A stretch of DNA of 64,000 nt from Pseudomonas sp. 5P_3.1_Bac2 (GCF_025465995.1 NZ_JANLNY010000023.1:248001-312000), one strand, 5' to 3'; positions 22,390 to 32,635 are shown, numbered from the stretch's first letter. Numbers and translations: made by a program. The notes: a model not told the origin generated them from the sequence alone.

Positions 22390-24183
22390 ATGGACAGCCA
22401 CAACGCCCACCTGCTGCTACGTGTGACTACGCCACACAAGCACAGCCTGTCATTCAGCGAGGCCAACCCGCGCTCGCTGAAAACTTGGGTCGAAGGACTG
22501 CCCAAAGCCAATATCGGCGAAACCGCCCGCCAGCTCTATCAAGCCCTGCAAGAGCTGAATCAATTGCAGGCCGCCGCCGAAACACGCTTACAAATGCTCG
22601 AAGTGCTGCGCCCCGAAGTGTATTTCGTCTGCAAACACTTGGAGCGCCACTACCTCAACCAAGCCATTGTGCTGGACGAGCGGCCGCGCAAAGTCGCCAA
22701 CCTGTGCCAAGCCCTGCAAAACCATTTGGCCGTAGGCTACAAACTGATCGTCAGCCAGCAGGCCAGCCAAACCGGGCGCGAAGCCCAGCAACTGTTGTTG
22801 GTCGCACTGCAGCGAGCCCTGTACAGCCTGTGCGGGCCGTTGATGCGCGCCAATCAGCTGTATTGCCCGATCCCCGAGGGCCTGTGGCTGGAGCTGCATC
22901 AGCTGTATCAAATCGCCTTTGAACGCGACCTGCACCATGACCCGGTGCGCGACCTACAAGCGCGCCATGGCCACAGTCTGAGCGTCGAGCAATGCTATGT
23001 GGTGGCCTTGCTGCTGGGTTGCGCGCGCTGCAACCAAATGCGTCAGAACGCTATCGCCCAATTGACCGAGGCACTGGAGTCGTGGAGCAGCCTGGTCAGC
23101 CTGCAACATGGCGACCTCAACAGCAGCTTGTTTGCCGTGGCCCCGCAAGTTGACGGGCCGCCGCGCTATCGCTCGCTGTTTCAAGCCCATCAGCAATACA
23201 GCGCGTTGGGCATCGATCCCAACAAGTTGGTGCAAGCGCTCAAAGCACATCTGCAGCTGTCCAGCGACAAGCTGGCCAACTCGCCGCTGCTAGTGCCGCG
23301 CGGACTTAGCCACGACATGCTGCAGCATCTGGCCGCAGCGTGGGGTGATATTGCTGAGCGCACCTTCCAGCGTAGCCACAGCCAAGGCAGCCTGACCCTG
23401 TGCATCGGCATGTGCGCCCTGCACTACTACCTGGCCGATAAGCGCCAGTTCAATCAGGTCCTGCAACGCGCCAACACCAGCACCGCGGCGGTGTTTAAAA
23501 CCCGCGGCAAAGATGATGTCTGGGAAAACGCCTACGACACCGATGAAAGCGAGCCGTGGGAAAAGGGCCTCAACCTCGAAGAGATTCAATATCAGAAACA
23601 TCCCCATGCCAGCGGCAGCGAGGCAATTGCCAGCTACCCGTGTTATGAGGTCAGCATCGTCAATATCAGCCCCGGCGGTTATTGCCTGTCGTGGCCCAGC
23701 GAGGTACCCAGCCAGCTCCAGGCCGGCGAGCTGCTCGGGGTGCAAAGCCCGCAACAGAAAACCTGGAGCATTGCCGTGGTGCGCTGGATTCGCCAGGTGC
23801 GCGGCGGCGGCACGCAAATGGGCATTGAATTGATCGCCCCCCATGCCCAAGCCTGCGGCCTGCAACTGGTGCGCAGCGCCGAGCACACCAGCCAGTTTTT
23901 ACGCGCCTTGCTGCTGCCGGAAATCAGCGCTATTTCCCGCCCGGCCAGTTTGATCACCGCTTGTTTGCCGTTCCAGGAAGGCCATCGCGTATGCATCAAT
24001 ACCGAGGGCAGCGAGCAGGCCGCGATCCTCACTTGCCGCCTGACCAGCACCGGCAGTTTTAGTCAGTTCGAGTACCGCGGTATTGCCTTGCAACCGCATG
24101 AGGAAGGGATATCCATCACACCTAAGCCAGGCCAGCCGGTGGCTGGGGAGGAAGACTTTGACTCACTCTGGAAGTCTCTGTAG
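22390..24183 (+). CDS. PilZ-like domain protein (PA4958-type), unknown role
   Basis: The 597-residue protein is cytoplasmic and mainly helical. Near residues 430-520 it has a PilZ-like beta domain (CYEVSIVNISPGGYCLSWPS, AGELLGVQS, TWSIAVVRWIRQV, TQMGIELI), the fold that often binds c-di-GMP. I do not see the usual RxxxR plus DxSxxG pair complete, so binding is uncertain. It lies 62 bases upstream of fimX on the same strand, which places it with c-di-GMP and type IV pilus control. The ATG at 22390 is the first ATG in frame; an earlier TTG at 22357 is less likely. The ribosome site is weak. Confidence 0.82.
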   Translation: MDSHNAHLLLRVTTPHKHSLSFSEANPRSLKTWVEGLPKANIGETARQLYQALQELNQLQAAAETRLQMLEVLRPEVYFVCKHLERHYLNQAIVLDERPRKVANLCQALQNHLAVGYKLIVSQQASQTGREAQQLLLVALQRALYSLCGPLMRANQLYCPIPEGLWLELHQLYQIAFERDLHHDPVRDLQARHGHSLSVEQCYVVALLLGCARCNQMRQNAIAQLTEALESWSSLVSLQHGDLNSSLFAVAPQVDGPPRYRSLFQAHQQYSALGIDPNKLVQALKAHLQLSSDKLANSPLLVPRGLSHDMLQHLAAAWGDIAERTFQRSHSQGSLTLCIGMCALHYYLADKRQFNQVLQRANTSTAAVFKTRGKDDVWENAYDTDESEPWEKGLNLEEIQYQKHPHASGSEAIASYPCYEVSIVNISPGGYCLSWPSEVPSQLQAGELLGVQSPQQKTWSIAVVRWIRQVRGGGTQMGIELIAPHAQACGLQLVRSAEHTSQFLRALLLPEISAISRPASLITACLPFQEGHRVCINTEGSEQAAILTCRLTSTGSFSQFEYRGIALQPHEEGISITPKPGQPVAGEEDFDSLWKSL

Positions 24184-24245
24184 ATTGGACTGACATACCA
24201 TTTGTCGCCCTCCAGCGCCCGTTTAGCGCAGACCTGATACCCACA

Positions 24246-26315
24246 ATGGCCATCGAAAAAAAAACTATACGGCTACTGATTCTCGAAGATTCGCAAAATG
24301 AAGCCGAGCGCTTAGTTAGCCTGTTCCGCAATGCCGGACAGGCCACCCGAGTGCATCGCCTGACCGGCATTGATGATCTCAACGAGGCCTTGCAGCACAG
24401 CTGGGATCTGCTCATCTGCGCCCCCAGCAGTGAAGCCCTGGACCCCACCGAAGCCATCGCCGCGATCCGCCGTCAGGCCAAGGACATCCCCGCCATTCAG
24501 CTGCTGGCCAACAACGATTCCGACGACATCACCGCCGCCCTGAGCCTGGGCGCGCAAGATGCCTTGCCGCAAGGCGAGGATGAGCGCTTGGTGCTGGTGG
24601 CCAAGCGTGAGCTGGCCAACCTGGAAGAACGCCGTGGCCGCCGCGCCAGTGAAGTGGCCCTGCGCGAAGCGGAAAAACGCTGCCAGTTGCTGCTGGAAAG
24701 TTCGGTCGATGCCATCACCTACGTGCACGATGGCATGCACATTTACGCCAACCGCGCCTACCTCGAACTGTTCGCCTATGAGGATGCCGACGAGCTTGAA
24801 GGCATGCCGATGATCGATCTGATCGGCGCCAGTGACCAAGCCAGCTTTAAGGATTTCCTCAAGAACTATCAGGGTCACGACGGCCACGCCGAGTTGCAGT
24901 GCAACGGCGTCAAGGCCAACGGCCACAGCTTCGCGGCGCAGATGAGTTTCTCCCCGGCCACCTATGATGGCGAGCCCTGCACCCAGGTAGTGATCCGCGC
25001 CCACAGCGGCAACGCCGAGCTGGAAGAAAAACTGCGCGAAATCAGCAGCCAGGATCTGGTCACCGGCCTGTTTAACCGCAACCACTTCCTCGGCCTGATG
25101 GATGCCGCCGCCGAACGCGCGGTGAATGCCGGGCAACCGGCAACTCTGGCTTACATCCGGGCCGACCACTACGCCAGCCTGCTCGCCGAAGTCGGCCTAG
25201 CGGGCATCGATATTCTCCTCACCGACCTGGCCAACCTGTTGCGCTCGCACTTCCCTGGCGAAGCTCAACTGGCGCGCTTTGGTGATGACGTATTCACCGT
25301 GCTACTGCCAGGCTTGAGCCCGGAAGATTGCCGCGAGCAACTGGGCAGCCTGCTGAAGAAAGTCGAGAGCAATCTGTTCGATGTCAACGGCCGCACGGTG
25401 CAAAGCACCCTTTCGATTGGCGTCGCCGGGCTTAACGAGAAGACCGCCAAGGCCCAGGAAGTGGTCAACCGCGCCCACCGCTGCGCCGATGAGCTAAGCG
25501 AAGGCAACGGCCTCAAGCTATTCGACCCGGCCGACGAGCTGGCCGCGGCAGCCAACCGTGGCAGCATCGTCGCGATGATTCAGCAAGCGCTGGAGAACAA
25601 CAGCTTCCACCTGATGTTCCAGCCCATCATCAGCCTGCGCGGCGATAACTTCGAGCACTACGAAGCGCTGCTGCGCTTGCACAATCCACAAGGCGAAGAG
25701 ATCACCCCGCTGGAGCTGTTCACTGCAGCCAAGGGCGCAGGCCTGGCGGAGAAGATCGACCGCTGGGTGATCCTCAACTCGATCAAGCTGCTCGCCGATC
25801 ACCGCAGCAAAGGCCACGAGACGCGGCTGTTCGTGCACCTGTCCTCAGCCAGCTTGCAGGATCAAACCTTGCTGCCGTGGCTGAGCGTAGCGCTTAAAGC
25901 GGCGCGCTTACCGTCCGACTCGCTGGTGTTCCAGTTCAGCGAGCCCGACGCCATCGCCTACCTCAAGCAAGCCAAGGCGATTACCCAGGGCTTAAATGAG
26001 CTGCATTGCAAAACCGCTTTGACTCAGTTTGGCTGCGCGCTTAATCCGTTCAATACGCTGAAGCACCTGCACCTGGACTTCATCAAAATCGACAGCTCGT
26101 TCTCCCAAGACCTGGGCAATCCGGAAAATCAGGAAGCGCTGAAAACCCTGCTGACCAGCCTGCACTCGCAAGCCAAGCTGACCATCGTGCCCTTCGTGGA
26201 AAGTGCCAGCGTGTTGGCCACTCTCTGGCAAGCCGGGGTCAATTACATTCAGGGTTACTACCTGCAAGGGCCGAGTCAGAGCATGGATTACGACTTTGCC
26301 TCGGGCGAGGACTAA
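24246..26315 (+). CDS. fimX: c-di-GMP-binding polar protein FimX
   Basis: FimX controls type IV pilus assembly and twitching in response to c-di-GMP. The 689-residue protein reads in order REC-like (IRLLILEDSQNEAERLVSLF, residues 5-130), PAS (LLESSVDAITYVHDG, about 145-265), GGDEF-like (SQDLVTGLFNRNHFLG to about 430) and EAL-like (about 440-680). The diguanylate cyclase signature is replaced by RFGDDVF. The EAL loop reads TQFGCALNPFNTLKHL instead of a DDFGTG-type loop, so both enzyme sites look dead while the EAL fold can still bind c-di-GMP. The ExLxR stretch is EALLR. Downstream is a bidirectional terminator shared with serB. Confidence 0.94.
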   Translation: MAIEKKTIRLLILEDSQNEAERLVSLFRNAGQATRVHRLTGIDDLNEALQHSWDLLICAPSSEALDPTEAIAAIRRQAKDIPAIQLLANNDSDDITAALSLGAQDALPQGEDERLVLVAKRELANLEERRGRRASEVALREAEKRCQLLLESSVDAITYVHDGMHIYANRAYLELFAYEDADELEGMPMIDLIGASDQASFKDFLKNYQGHDGHAELQCNGVKANGHSFAAQMSFSPATYDGEPCTQVVIRAHSGNAELEEKLREISSQDLVTGLFNRNHFLGLMDAAAERAVNAGQPATLAYIRADHYASLLAEVGLAGIDILLTDLANLLRSHFPGEAQLARFGDDVFTVLLPGLSPEDCREQLGSLLKKVESNLFDVNGRTVQSTLSIGVAGLNEKTAKAQEVVNRAHRCADELSEGNGLKLFDPADELAAAANRGSIVAMIQQALENNSFHLMFQPIISLRGDNFEHYEALLRLHNPQGEEITPLELFTAAKGAGLAEKIDRWVILNSIKLLADHRSKGHETRLFVHLSSASLQDQTLLPWLSVALKAARLPSDSLVFQFSEPDAIAYLKQAKAITQGLNELHCKTALTQFGCALNPFNTLKHLHLDFIKIDSSFSQDLGNPENQEALKTLLTSLHSQAKLTIVPFVESASVLATLWQAGVNYIQGYYLQGPSQSMDYDFASGED

Positions 26316-26326
26316 ATCCAGCCCAC

Positions 26327-26354
26327 AAAAAAACGCCCCTCGGGGCGTTTTTTT
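26327..26354. terminator. Bidirectional terminator between fimX and serB
   Basis: Seven A, a stem ACGCCC/GGGCGT with a CTCG loop, then seven T: a symmetrical intrinsic terminator that works for both convergent genes. Confidence 0.95.
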
Positions 26355-26367
26355 ATAGCGGCCTGAC

Positions 26368-27582
26368 TTAGTTCAAGCCGTCGCGATCACGGAAGCCCAG
26401 CAGGTACAGGATGCCATCCAGGCCCAGGGTCGAGATGGCTTGCTTGGCCGACTGCTTCACCAGCGGTTTAGCCCGGAAGGCCACGCCCAGGCCGGCAATC
26501 GCCAACATCGGCAGATCATTGGCGCCATCGCCCACAGCAATGGTTTGCTCCAGACGCAGCCCTTCTTTAGCCGCTAACTCGCGCAGCAAATCGGCTTTGC
26601 GCTGAGCATCAACAATCGGCTCCACCGCCACGCCGGTGCATCGGCCATCGACAATTTGCAGCTCGTTGGCAAACACGTAATCAATGCCCAACTTGGCCTG
26701 CAATTGCTTGGCGAAGTAGGTGAAGCCGCCAGACAGGATGGCGGTTTTGTAGCCCAGACGACGCAGCTCGGCGAACAGGGTTTCGGCGCCTTCAGTCAGA
26801 CGCAGCGAGGCACCGATATCGGCCAGCACGGTTTCCGGCAGGCCCTTGAGCAAGGCCAGACGCTCGCGGAAGCTGGCGGCGAAGTCCAGCTCACCACGCA
26901 TGGCCCGCTCGGTGATGGCCGAGACTTGCTCGCCGACGCCAGCGGCTTTGGCCAGCTCATCGATGACCTCGGCCTCGATCAGCGTCGAGTCCATATCAAA
27001 CACCGCCAGGCGACGATTACGGCGGAACAGCGAATCGCTCTGGAAGGCGATATCGACGTTGAGCTCCTGGGCCACGCTTAAGAACTCTGCGCGCAGCGCG
27101 GCCGGATCAGCTGGCTCACCGCGTACGGAAAACTCGATGCAGCCCTTGCCCTGCTCTGCCGGCATGTCCAACGGCATACGCCCGGACAGACGATCGATAT
27201 GGTCGATATTCAGGCCGTAGCGGGCAGTGATGGCGCTGACCCGCTGCAACTGCTCGGCGGTCACTTTACGGGTGAGCAAGGTGACGATATGACGGGCTTT
27301 GCCCTGACCGCTGACCCACTGCTGGTAGTCGCCTTCGGAGACCGGCGTGAAGCGCACCTGCTGGTCGAGTTTGTAGGCGGTGAACAGGATGTCCTTAAGC
27401 ACCGAGGACGCCTGCTCCGTGTCAGGGATCTCAACCAGAATGCCGAAAGACAAGGTGTCATGAATCACTGCTTGGCCAATATCGAGGATATTCACCCCGC
27501 CCTGGGCCAGCACGCCGGTGATGGCGGCAGTCAAACCGGGACGATCTTCACCGGTGATATTGATCAGGACGATCTCGCGCAA
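26368..27582 (-). CDS. serB: Phosphoserine phosphatase SerB (TTG start likely)
   Basis: SerB removes phosphate from O-phosphoserine in the last step of serine synthesis. The protein has an N-terminal ACT-type regulatory region (REIVLINITGEDRPGLTAAI) and a C-terminal HAD phosphatase with FDMDSTLIEAEVIDELA, SGGFTYFA and GDGANDLPML. The conserved N-terminus begins at REIVLIN, which is reached by TTG at 27582 with a GGAGAG site six bases away. Upstream ATGs at 27612 and 27600 would add a short Cys-containing non-conserved leader. With the TTG start the product is 404 residues. Confidence 0.96.
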   Translation of the reverse strand: MREIVLINITGEDRPGLTAAITGVLAQGGVNILDIGQAVIHDTLSFGILVEIPDTEQASSVLKDILFTAYKLDQQVRFTPVSEGDYQQWVSGQGKARHIVTLLTRKVTAEQLQRVSAITARYGLNIDHIDRLSGRMPLDMPAEQGKGCIEFSVRGEPADPAALRAEFLSVAQELNVDIAFQSDSLFRRNRRLAVFDMDSTLIEAEVIDELAKAAGVGEQVSAITERAMRGELDFAASFRERLALLKGLPETVLADIGASLRLTEGAETLFAELRRLGYKTAILSGGFTYFAKQLQAKLGIDYVFANELQIVDGRCTGVAVEPIVDAQRKADLLRELAAKEGLRLEQTIAVGDGANDLPMLAIAGLGVAFRAKPLVKQSAKQAISTLGLDGILYLLGFRDRDGLN

Positions 27583-27796
27583 GGCGCACTCTCCACACAT
27601 TGAATTGATCACAAACAGACTGCCGCCCAGGCAACAGACGCAATAAAGCTACCGATTAGTCGATTCGCGCCAGCAGCAATGGCCAACTGCCACAGCAAGC
27701 GGCGAATGCAGGCCGCAGAGCCTGCCGCAGCAACGCTTGATCGGAAAAGGCCTGCATTCTAACCATTTTCAGCGCAATACTCCCGCCTACAACGCT

Positions 27797-27824
27797 TTGC
27801 CCACCGCTGGTGCATCGCTATACT
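27797..27824 (+). promoter_or_regulatory. Candidate sigma-70 promoter for the AhpA-type gene
   Basis: TTGCCC (27797-27802) and TATACT (27819-27824) are separated by 16 bases. Transcription would start near 27831, about 28 bases before the GTG start codon. The rest of the serB-side gap shows no other clear feature. Confidence 0.5.
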
Positions 27825-27858
27825 GCGCGCCAACTACAGTCGACATGAGCCGAGCTCT

Positions 27859-29433
27859 GTGAACCGGCCTGCCCCCGTTAAGCCCGATAATTTCTTCCTG
27901 CTGCTGTTCCAGGCCCTGCGTCAACGCCGGGTGCCACTGGCGCTGCGTATCGTTAGCCACAGTTTGCTGCTGGTGGCCCTCGCCCTGCTGATTTATGGCT
28001 GGGTGATCGGCATGCAGTTCAAGCACGCCATGCAGCAACAAGCTGAAGCGCTGGGCAGCAGTCTGATTACTCAGACGGCCACCTCGGCCACTGAGCTGTT
28101 GGTGTCCAACGACATCCTCAGCCTCAACGTGCTGCTCAATAATCTGGTGAAGAATCCGCTGGTGGCCCACGCGGCTATCTATAGCGTGGATAACCGCATC
28201 CTCGCCGAAGCTGGCTCGCGCCCGAGCCAAAGCATGCTCGGTGAAACCCAGGGACTGTATTCGACACCGATCACCTTCCAGGAAGTGATTGCCGGGCAGT
28301 TGCGCATCAGCCTGGATATGCAGCAATTCCAGCAGCCCATGACCATCAGCTTGCAGAGCATGGGCATCCTCAGTTTGATTCTGCTGGCCCTGACCCTGTC
28401 TCTGAGCATGCGCTTAGGCCGGCATATTTCCACGCCCTTGCTGCAGCTACGGGTGTGGCTGCGTGACCCAGACGATCCTGCCCCAGGCGCTGGCCGCCAG
28501 GATGAGCTAGGCGATCTGGCGCGCCAGCTGCAAGCCCGTTTGGTCCCGGAAAAGCCCTCAATCAGCGCCGTTGAACCTGTGCCTGAGCAGGCTGAGGAAG
28601 AGGACTATCCGCTGGATTCGTTCGATGACGAGCCGAGCTTCAAGGTCCCCAACCTGCACGCGCAGCGCTTCGACGCTATCGATGATTTGGATGAGCTGCC
28701 ACCACCGGCGCCATTGACGCCTAGCGTCAAACGGGTGAGCAATGACTTCAGCCATGATGATCCGTTTGCCGATCTGCGTGAGCCCTATTTCCCCGAGCCG
28801 ATTCTGCCCGCCGCAGGCACGGCCAGCCCGCTGAGCATTGCCGACACGGAGCCTGAGCCGGTCGCCCAGCCGTGCGCCGTCCTGGCCATCCAACTGGGTG
28901 CCCAGGAACAACTGCGCCGTCTGCCACGCAGCCGCCTGCTGGATCTGCTGCAGCGTTATAGCAAGTGCCTGGAGCAAGCCGCCGACCTCTATCAGGGCAA
29001 GCTGTTTACCCTGACCGATGGCAGCAGCCTGATGCTGTTTGACTACCAGCACTGCGAAGAAGACTACCTGACCCACGCCATCTGCTGCGGTGAGCTGATG
29101 CGTGCCCTGGGCCACGCCCTGCAAATAGAAGTGGCCGACAGCGGCATCACGTTGCAACTGCAATTGGGCCTGACCTTAGGTGAAAACCTCGGCGCACTCA
29201 GCCAAGGCGAGCTGCTGCTCAACGAGACGGCGCAAAGCGCCTTGGCCTTGTCGCAGCACAGCCGCAATCTGCTGTTGGTCGAACGCAGCATCGCCGACGA
29301 CGGCCTGATCAAGCAGCGTGCGCGCATCCGCGCCATCGCCAGCCCACAAGGCGCCTGCTGCGTTGAGCGCTTGCTGGAGCCCTACCCATCGCTGCTGGAA
29401 CGGCAACTGGCGCGCATGCACGAAAGCAACTAG
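27859..29433 (+). CDS. AhpA/YtjB-family inner-membrane protein
   Basis: The 524-residue product matches the family once labelled bacterial virulence factor haemolysin or AhpA (SMP_2 type). It has a first membrane helix at about residues 33-52 (SLLLVALALLIYGWVIG), a periplasmic region with SATELLVSNDILSLNVLLN and AHAAIYSVDNRILAEAG, and a second helix at about 165-182. A cytoplasmic part follows with an acidic low-complexity stretch (EQAEEEDYPLDSFDDEP) and a cyclase-like C-terminal fold of uncertain kind. The start is GTG at 27859; a five-codon ATG frame just upstream is unrelated. Role unknown; in PAO1 I place it as PA4961. Confidence 0.85.
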   Translation: MNRPAPVKPDNFFLLLFQALRQRRVPLALRIVSHSLLLVALALLIYGWVIGMQFKHAMQQQAEALGSSLITQTATSATELLVSNDILSLNVLLNNLVKNPLVAHAAIYSVDNRILAEAGSRPSQSMLGETQGLYSTPITFQEVIAGQLRISLDMQQFQQPMTISLQSMGILSLILLALTLSLSMRLGRHISTPLLQLRVWLRDPDDPAPGAGRQDELGDLARQLQARLVPEKPSISAVEPVPEQAEEEDYPLDSFDDEPSFKVPNLHAQRFDAIDDLDELPPPAPLTPSVKRVSNDFSHDDPFADLREPYFPEPILPAAGTASPLSIADTEPEPVAQPCAVLAIQLGAQEQLRRLPRSRLLDLLQRYSKCLEQAADLYQGKLFTLTDGSSLMLFDYQHCEEDYLTHAICCGELMRALGHALQIEVADSGITLQLQLGLTLGENLGALSQGELLLNETAQSALALSQHSRNLLLVERSIADDGLIKQRARIRAIASPQGACCVERLLEPYPSLLERQLARMHESN

Positions 29434-29487
29434 GGCCATGCCCTAGTTGCCAGTGCGCTTCATGCTTGAACTCTCAATCCTTCTTCT

Positions 29488-29514
29488 AAACGGCTAGCCT
29501 TGCGCTAGCCGTTT
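29488..29514. terminator. Terminator between convergent genes
   Basis: AAACGGCTAGC (29488-29498) and GCTAGCCGTTT (29504-29514) form an 11-bp stem with loop CTTGC. It lies between the AhpA-type gene and the PqiC-like gene and ends in T on both strands. Confidence 0.85.
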
Positions 29515-29517
29515 GCA

Positions 29518-30228
29518 TTAGAAGCGGAATACTTCGCTCTCGACCCGCTGCGGCTCCACCACTGGAATCTGTGGCGGGGCGATCGGCGTGACTTTCACCG
29601 GGGTGCTGACCTTAGGTTTGGCCACCCGCACCGCAGGTCTCTCTTCCGGGCGATTGCTTTCCACCGCCTTGGCCAACACCAGCACCAGCTGTTGCAGCAC
29701 TTCACTCTGGGCGCGCACCTGATCGACTATGGTGCCGTCGTGCTCAGCTTCCAAACTCACCAAGCGCCCGTCGAGCAACTTGCCATCGGCACCGGCCAAG
29801 CGCCACTGCGCCTCCAGCACCGCCGGCCGCTGCGGGCCAGAGTCCAGGCGGGTGATGCTCAGGTTTAGGCGGGCCTGCGGGACAAAGCCTGCGGCGGCCG
29901 GCGCCAGCACCAAACGCTGACTATTCAGACGCGAGGCCAGTTGGCGCAACACTTGCTGATCAATCTCAGAGGCCAAGCTGCCAGCCCAACGCGCATTGTC
30001 CGCGGTGGTCAGGCTGCCATCGACTTGCCGTTGCAGGAGCTGATCGCGCTGCAAGTAGTCGGCAATGGTGACGGGGCCCAAGAGCAAGGCGATGCCCTGC
30101 TCTGAGGTCGGCACACTGATATTGCCGCTGTCGAGTTGATAGAGCGATTCCTGCTGGTAACGGGTACAACCCGTGATCATCAAGACCCCCGCCAGTACTA
30201 ATGATCCGGAAAAACGCAGTGCAGTCAT
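29518..30228 (-). CDS. PqiC-like ABC-type transport auxiliary lipoprotein
   Basis: The 236-residue product has a lipoprotein signal peptide ending in LMITGC, so it should be lipid-anchored, probably in the outer membrane. The mature part resembles the PqiC/ABC_trans_aux fold: a YQLDS segment, LLLGPVTIADYLQRDQLL, and RLVLAPAAAGFVPQARLNLSIT. The C-terminus is Pro/Val/Lys-rich (KPKVSTPVKVTPIAPPQIPV), likely a flexible spacer. PqiC proteins normally work with PqiA/PqiB (MCE) in lipid movement between membranes, but no such genes adjoin it here. The family call is moderate. Confidence 0.75.
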   Translation of the reverse strand: MTALRFSGSLVLAGVLMITGCTRYQQESLYQLDSGNISVPTSEQGIALLLGPVTIADYLQRDQLLQRQVDGSLTTADNARWAGSLASEIDQQVLRQLASRLNSQRLVLAPAAAGFVPQARLNLSITRLDSGPQRPAVLEAQWRLAGADGKLLDGRLVSLEAEHDGTIVDQVRAQSEVLQQLVLVLAKAVESNRPEERPAVRVAKPKVSTPVKVTPIAPPQIPVVEPQRVESEVFRF

Positions 30229-30376
30229 TTATTTCATCCAGCCGGCATTTCAGCCGGTGTACATACCCGTACGTGCCAGTGGGCTAAAGCCATGACCCAC
30301 CTTGCGACCGCGTATCATCCTTGAAAGCCGCTTGCGACTCCAGCGCGGCACTGTTTCGGCATGCTTACAGACTGGC

Positions 30377-32635
30377 TTACCCCTGAACTTCTACTAGAAG
30401 ACTGTCGACTCGTTGGAACCCTCGTGGCAGCTTGTTACCGCGCCGCCCACGCTCTCCTTTGTAGTGCTCCAAGTCATCGGCCTTCAGCGACAGCGTTCGT
30501 TTGCCGGCCTGCAATACAAGAGTAGCGCCTATCGGCAAAACTGCTAAGTCAGTCAGATACTCTTCGCGACTAGCGACGCGTTCACCGGGTATACCAATGA
30601 TTTTATTGCCCTTGCCTTTACCCAGCTGAGGCAGGTCGCGCACGGGGAAGAGCAGCAAGCGACCCTCGGTGGTCACCGCGGCCAACCAGTCGTCGTCCCG
30701 ACTGTACAACGGCTTAGGTGCAATCACCTGCGCACCGGTTGGCAGAGTCAGCAGGGTCTTGCCTGCCTTGTTTTTCGCCTGCAGGTCTTCGCCTTTAACC
30801 ACAAAGCCATAACCGGCATCCGAGGCAATCACAAACAGGGCGTTGTCTTCCGGCAGCAACACGCACTCGAAAGTCGCGCCTGGCGGTGGTTGCAAACGGC
30901 CAGTCAGCGGCTCGCCCTGGCCACGGGCCGAAGGCAAGCCATGGGCCGCCAGCGAGTAGCTGCGCCCGGTGGAGTCGATAAACACCGCGAATTGATTGGA
31001 GCGCCCCGGCGCTGCCGCCTTAAAGCCATCACCGGCTTTATACGACAGGCCCGTGGCGTCGATATCGTGGCCCTTGGCGCAACGCACCCAGCCTTTCTCC
31101 GACAGCACCACAGTGACCGGCTCGGTCGGCATCAGCTCGGTCTCGCTCAGAGCGCGCGCTTCGGCCCGGGCGACAATCGGTGAGCGACGCTCGTCACCGT
31201 ACTTCTCGGCGTCGTCGAGAATTTCCTGACGCACCAGCTTCTTCAACTTGGCTTCGCTGCCAAGCAGGGTCAGCAATTTTTTCTGTTCTTTGAGCAGCTC
31301 ATCTTGCTCGCCGCGAATCTTCATCTCTTCCAGTCGCGCCAACTGACGCAGACGGGTATCGAGGATGTAGTCGGCCTGAATCTCGCTCAGCGTAAAGCGC
31401 TCGATCAGCACCGGCTTGGGCGAGTCTTCGGTGCGGATGATGTGGATCACTTCATCCAGATTGAGGAAGGCAGTGAGCAAGCCGTCCAACAGGTGCAGAC
31501 GCTTCTCGACCTTATCCAGACGGAACTGCAAACGCCGGCGTACGGTGCCAACCCGATATTGCAGCCACTCGGTGAGCAAGGTGCGCAGATCCTTGACCTG
31601 CGGCTTGCCATCGAGACCGATGACGTTGGTGTTGACCCGGTAGCTCGACTCCAAGTCAGTGGTGGCGAACAGATGCTGCATCAGCTCATCGCCATCAACC
31701 CGGTTGGAACGCGGGATGATCACGATGCGGCAAGGGTTTTCGTGGTCCGACTCATCGCGCAGGTCGGCCACCATCGGCAACTTCTTGGCCTGCATTTGCG
31801 CGGCGATCTGCTCCAGCACCTTGGCCCCGGAAACCTGATGGGGCAGCGCGGTGACCACGATGTCGCCGTCGTCGACGCGGTACACGGCGCGCATGCGCAC
31901 CGAGCCACGACCGGTTTCGTAGATTTTCAGCAGGTCGGCACGGGGCGTAATGACTTCCGCTTCGGTCGGATAATCAGGGCCCTGGATATGCTCGCAGAGT
32001 TGTTCAACCGTGGCGTTCGGCTCATCGAGCAGGCGCACACAGGCCGTCGCCACCTCACGCAGGTTATGCGGCGGCACGTCGGTGGCCATGCCCACGGCGA
32101 TGCCGGTGGTGCCATTGAGCAGCAGATTCGGCAGGCGTGCCGGCAGGGTCGCGGGCTCATCCAAAGTGCCATCGAAGTTCGGCACCCAATCCACGGTGCC
32201 CTGGCCCAGTTCACTGAGCAGTACTTCGGCATAGCGCGACAGCCGCGCTTCGGTGTAACGCATGGCCGCGAAGGATTTCGGATCATCCGGCGCACCCCAG
32301 TTACCCTGACCATCGACCAAGGTGTAGCGATAGCTGAACGGCTGGGCCATCAGCACCATGGCCTCGTAGCAAGCGGAGTCGCCGTGGGGATGGAATTTAC
32401 CCAGTACGTCACCGACGGTACGCGCTGATTTCTTGTGCTTGGAATCGGCATCCAGGCCCAGTTCGCTCATGGCGTAGACGATGCGCCGTTGCACCGGCTT
32501 TAAGCCATCGCCGATATGCGGCAAGGCGCGGTCCATGATCACGTACATGGAGTAGTTGAGATAGGCCTGCTCGGTAAAATCGGCGAGGCTGCGGCGCTCT
32601 ACGCCGTCCAGGCTTAAATCGAGGGAATCGCTCAT
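30377..32635 (-). CDS. parC: DNA topoisomerase IV subunit A ParC
   Basis: ParC breaks and rejoins DNA to unlink daughter chromosomes, together with ParE. The 752-residue protein has the GyrA-type breakage-reunion domain with the catalytic Arg126-Tyr127 pair ([10 protein letters not shown]) and a C-terminal beta-pinwheel-like part ([20 protein letters not shown]). The quinolone-resistance region reads [15 protein letters not shown] with Ser87 and Glu91 unchanged, the wild-type, susceptible form. It is downstream of parE with one gene between them on the same strand. Confidence 0.98.
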   Translation of the reverse strand: MSDSLDLSLDGVERRSLADFTEQAYLNYSMYVIMDRALPHIGDGLKPVQRRIVYAMSELGLDADSKHKKSARTVGDVLGKFHPHGDSACYEAMVLMAQPFSYRYTLVDGQGNWGAPDDPKSFAAMRYTEARLSRYAEVLLSELGQGTVDWVPNFDGTLDEPATLPARLPNLLLNGTTGIAVGMATDVPPHNLREVATACVRLLDEPNATVEQLCEHIQGPDYPTEAEVITPRADLLKIYETGRGSVRMRAVYRVDDGDIVVTALPHQVSGAKVLEQIAAQMQAKKLPMVADLRDESDHENPCRIVIIPRSNRVDGDELMQHLFATTDLESSYRVNTNVIGLDGKPQVKDLRTLLTEWLQYRVGTVRRRLQFRLDKVEKRLHLLDGLLTAFLNLDEVIHIIRTEDSPKPVLIERFTLSEIQADYILDTRLRQLARLEEMKIRGEQDELLKEQKKLLTLLGSEAKLKKLVRQEILDDAEKYGDERRSPIVARAEARALSETELMPTEPVTVVLSEKGWVRCAKGHDIDATGLSYKAGDGFKAAAPGRSNQFAVFIDSTGRSYSLAAHGLPSARGQGEPLTGRLQPPPGATFECVLLPEDNALFVIASDAGYGFVVKGEDLQAKNKAGKTLLTLPTGAQVIAPKPLYSRDDDWLAAVTTEGRLLLFPVRDLPQLGKGKGNKIIGIPGERVASREEYLTDLAVLPIGATLVLQAGKRTLSLKADDLEHYKGERGRRGNKLPRGFQRVDSLLVEVQG

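Noticed and set aside
27845..27862. ATG with a five-codon frame just before the AhpA-type gene
   Set aside because: Too short to support; the GTG start of the following gene fits the family N-terminus better. A leader peptide role is not suggested by any repeat of codons.
31304..32428. Plus-strand reading frame of 374 codons opposite parC
   Set aside because: Antisense to conserved parC codons with no recognisable domain.
30600..32635. Possible quinolone-resistance change in parC
   Set aside because: Ser87 and Glu91 are wild type in the resistance region.
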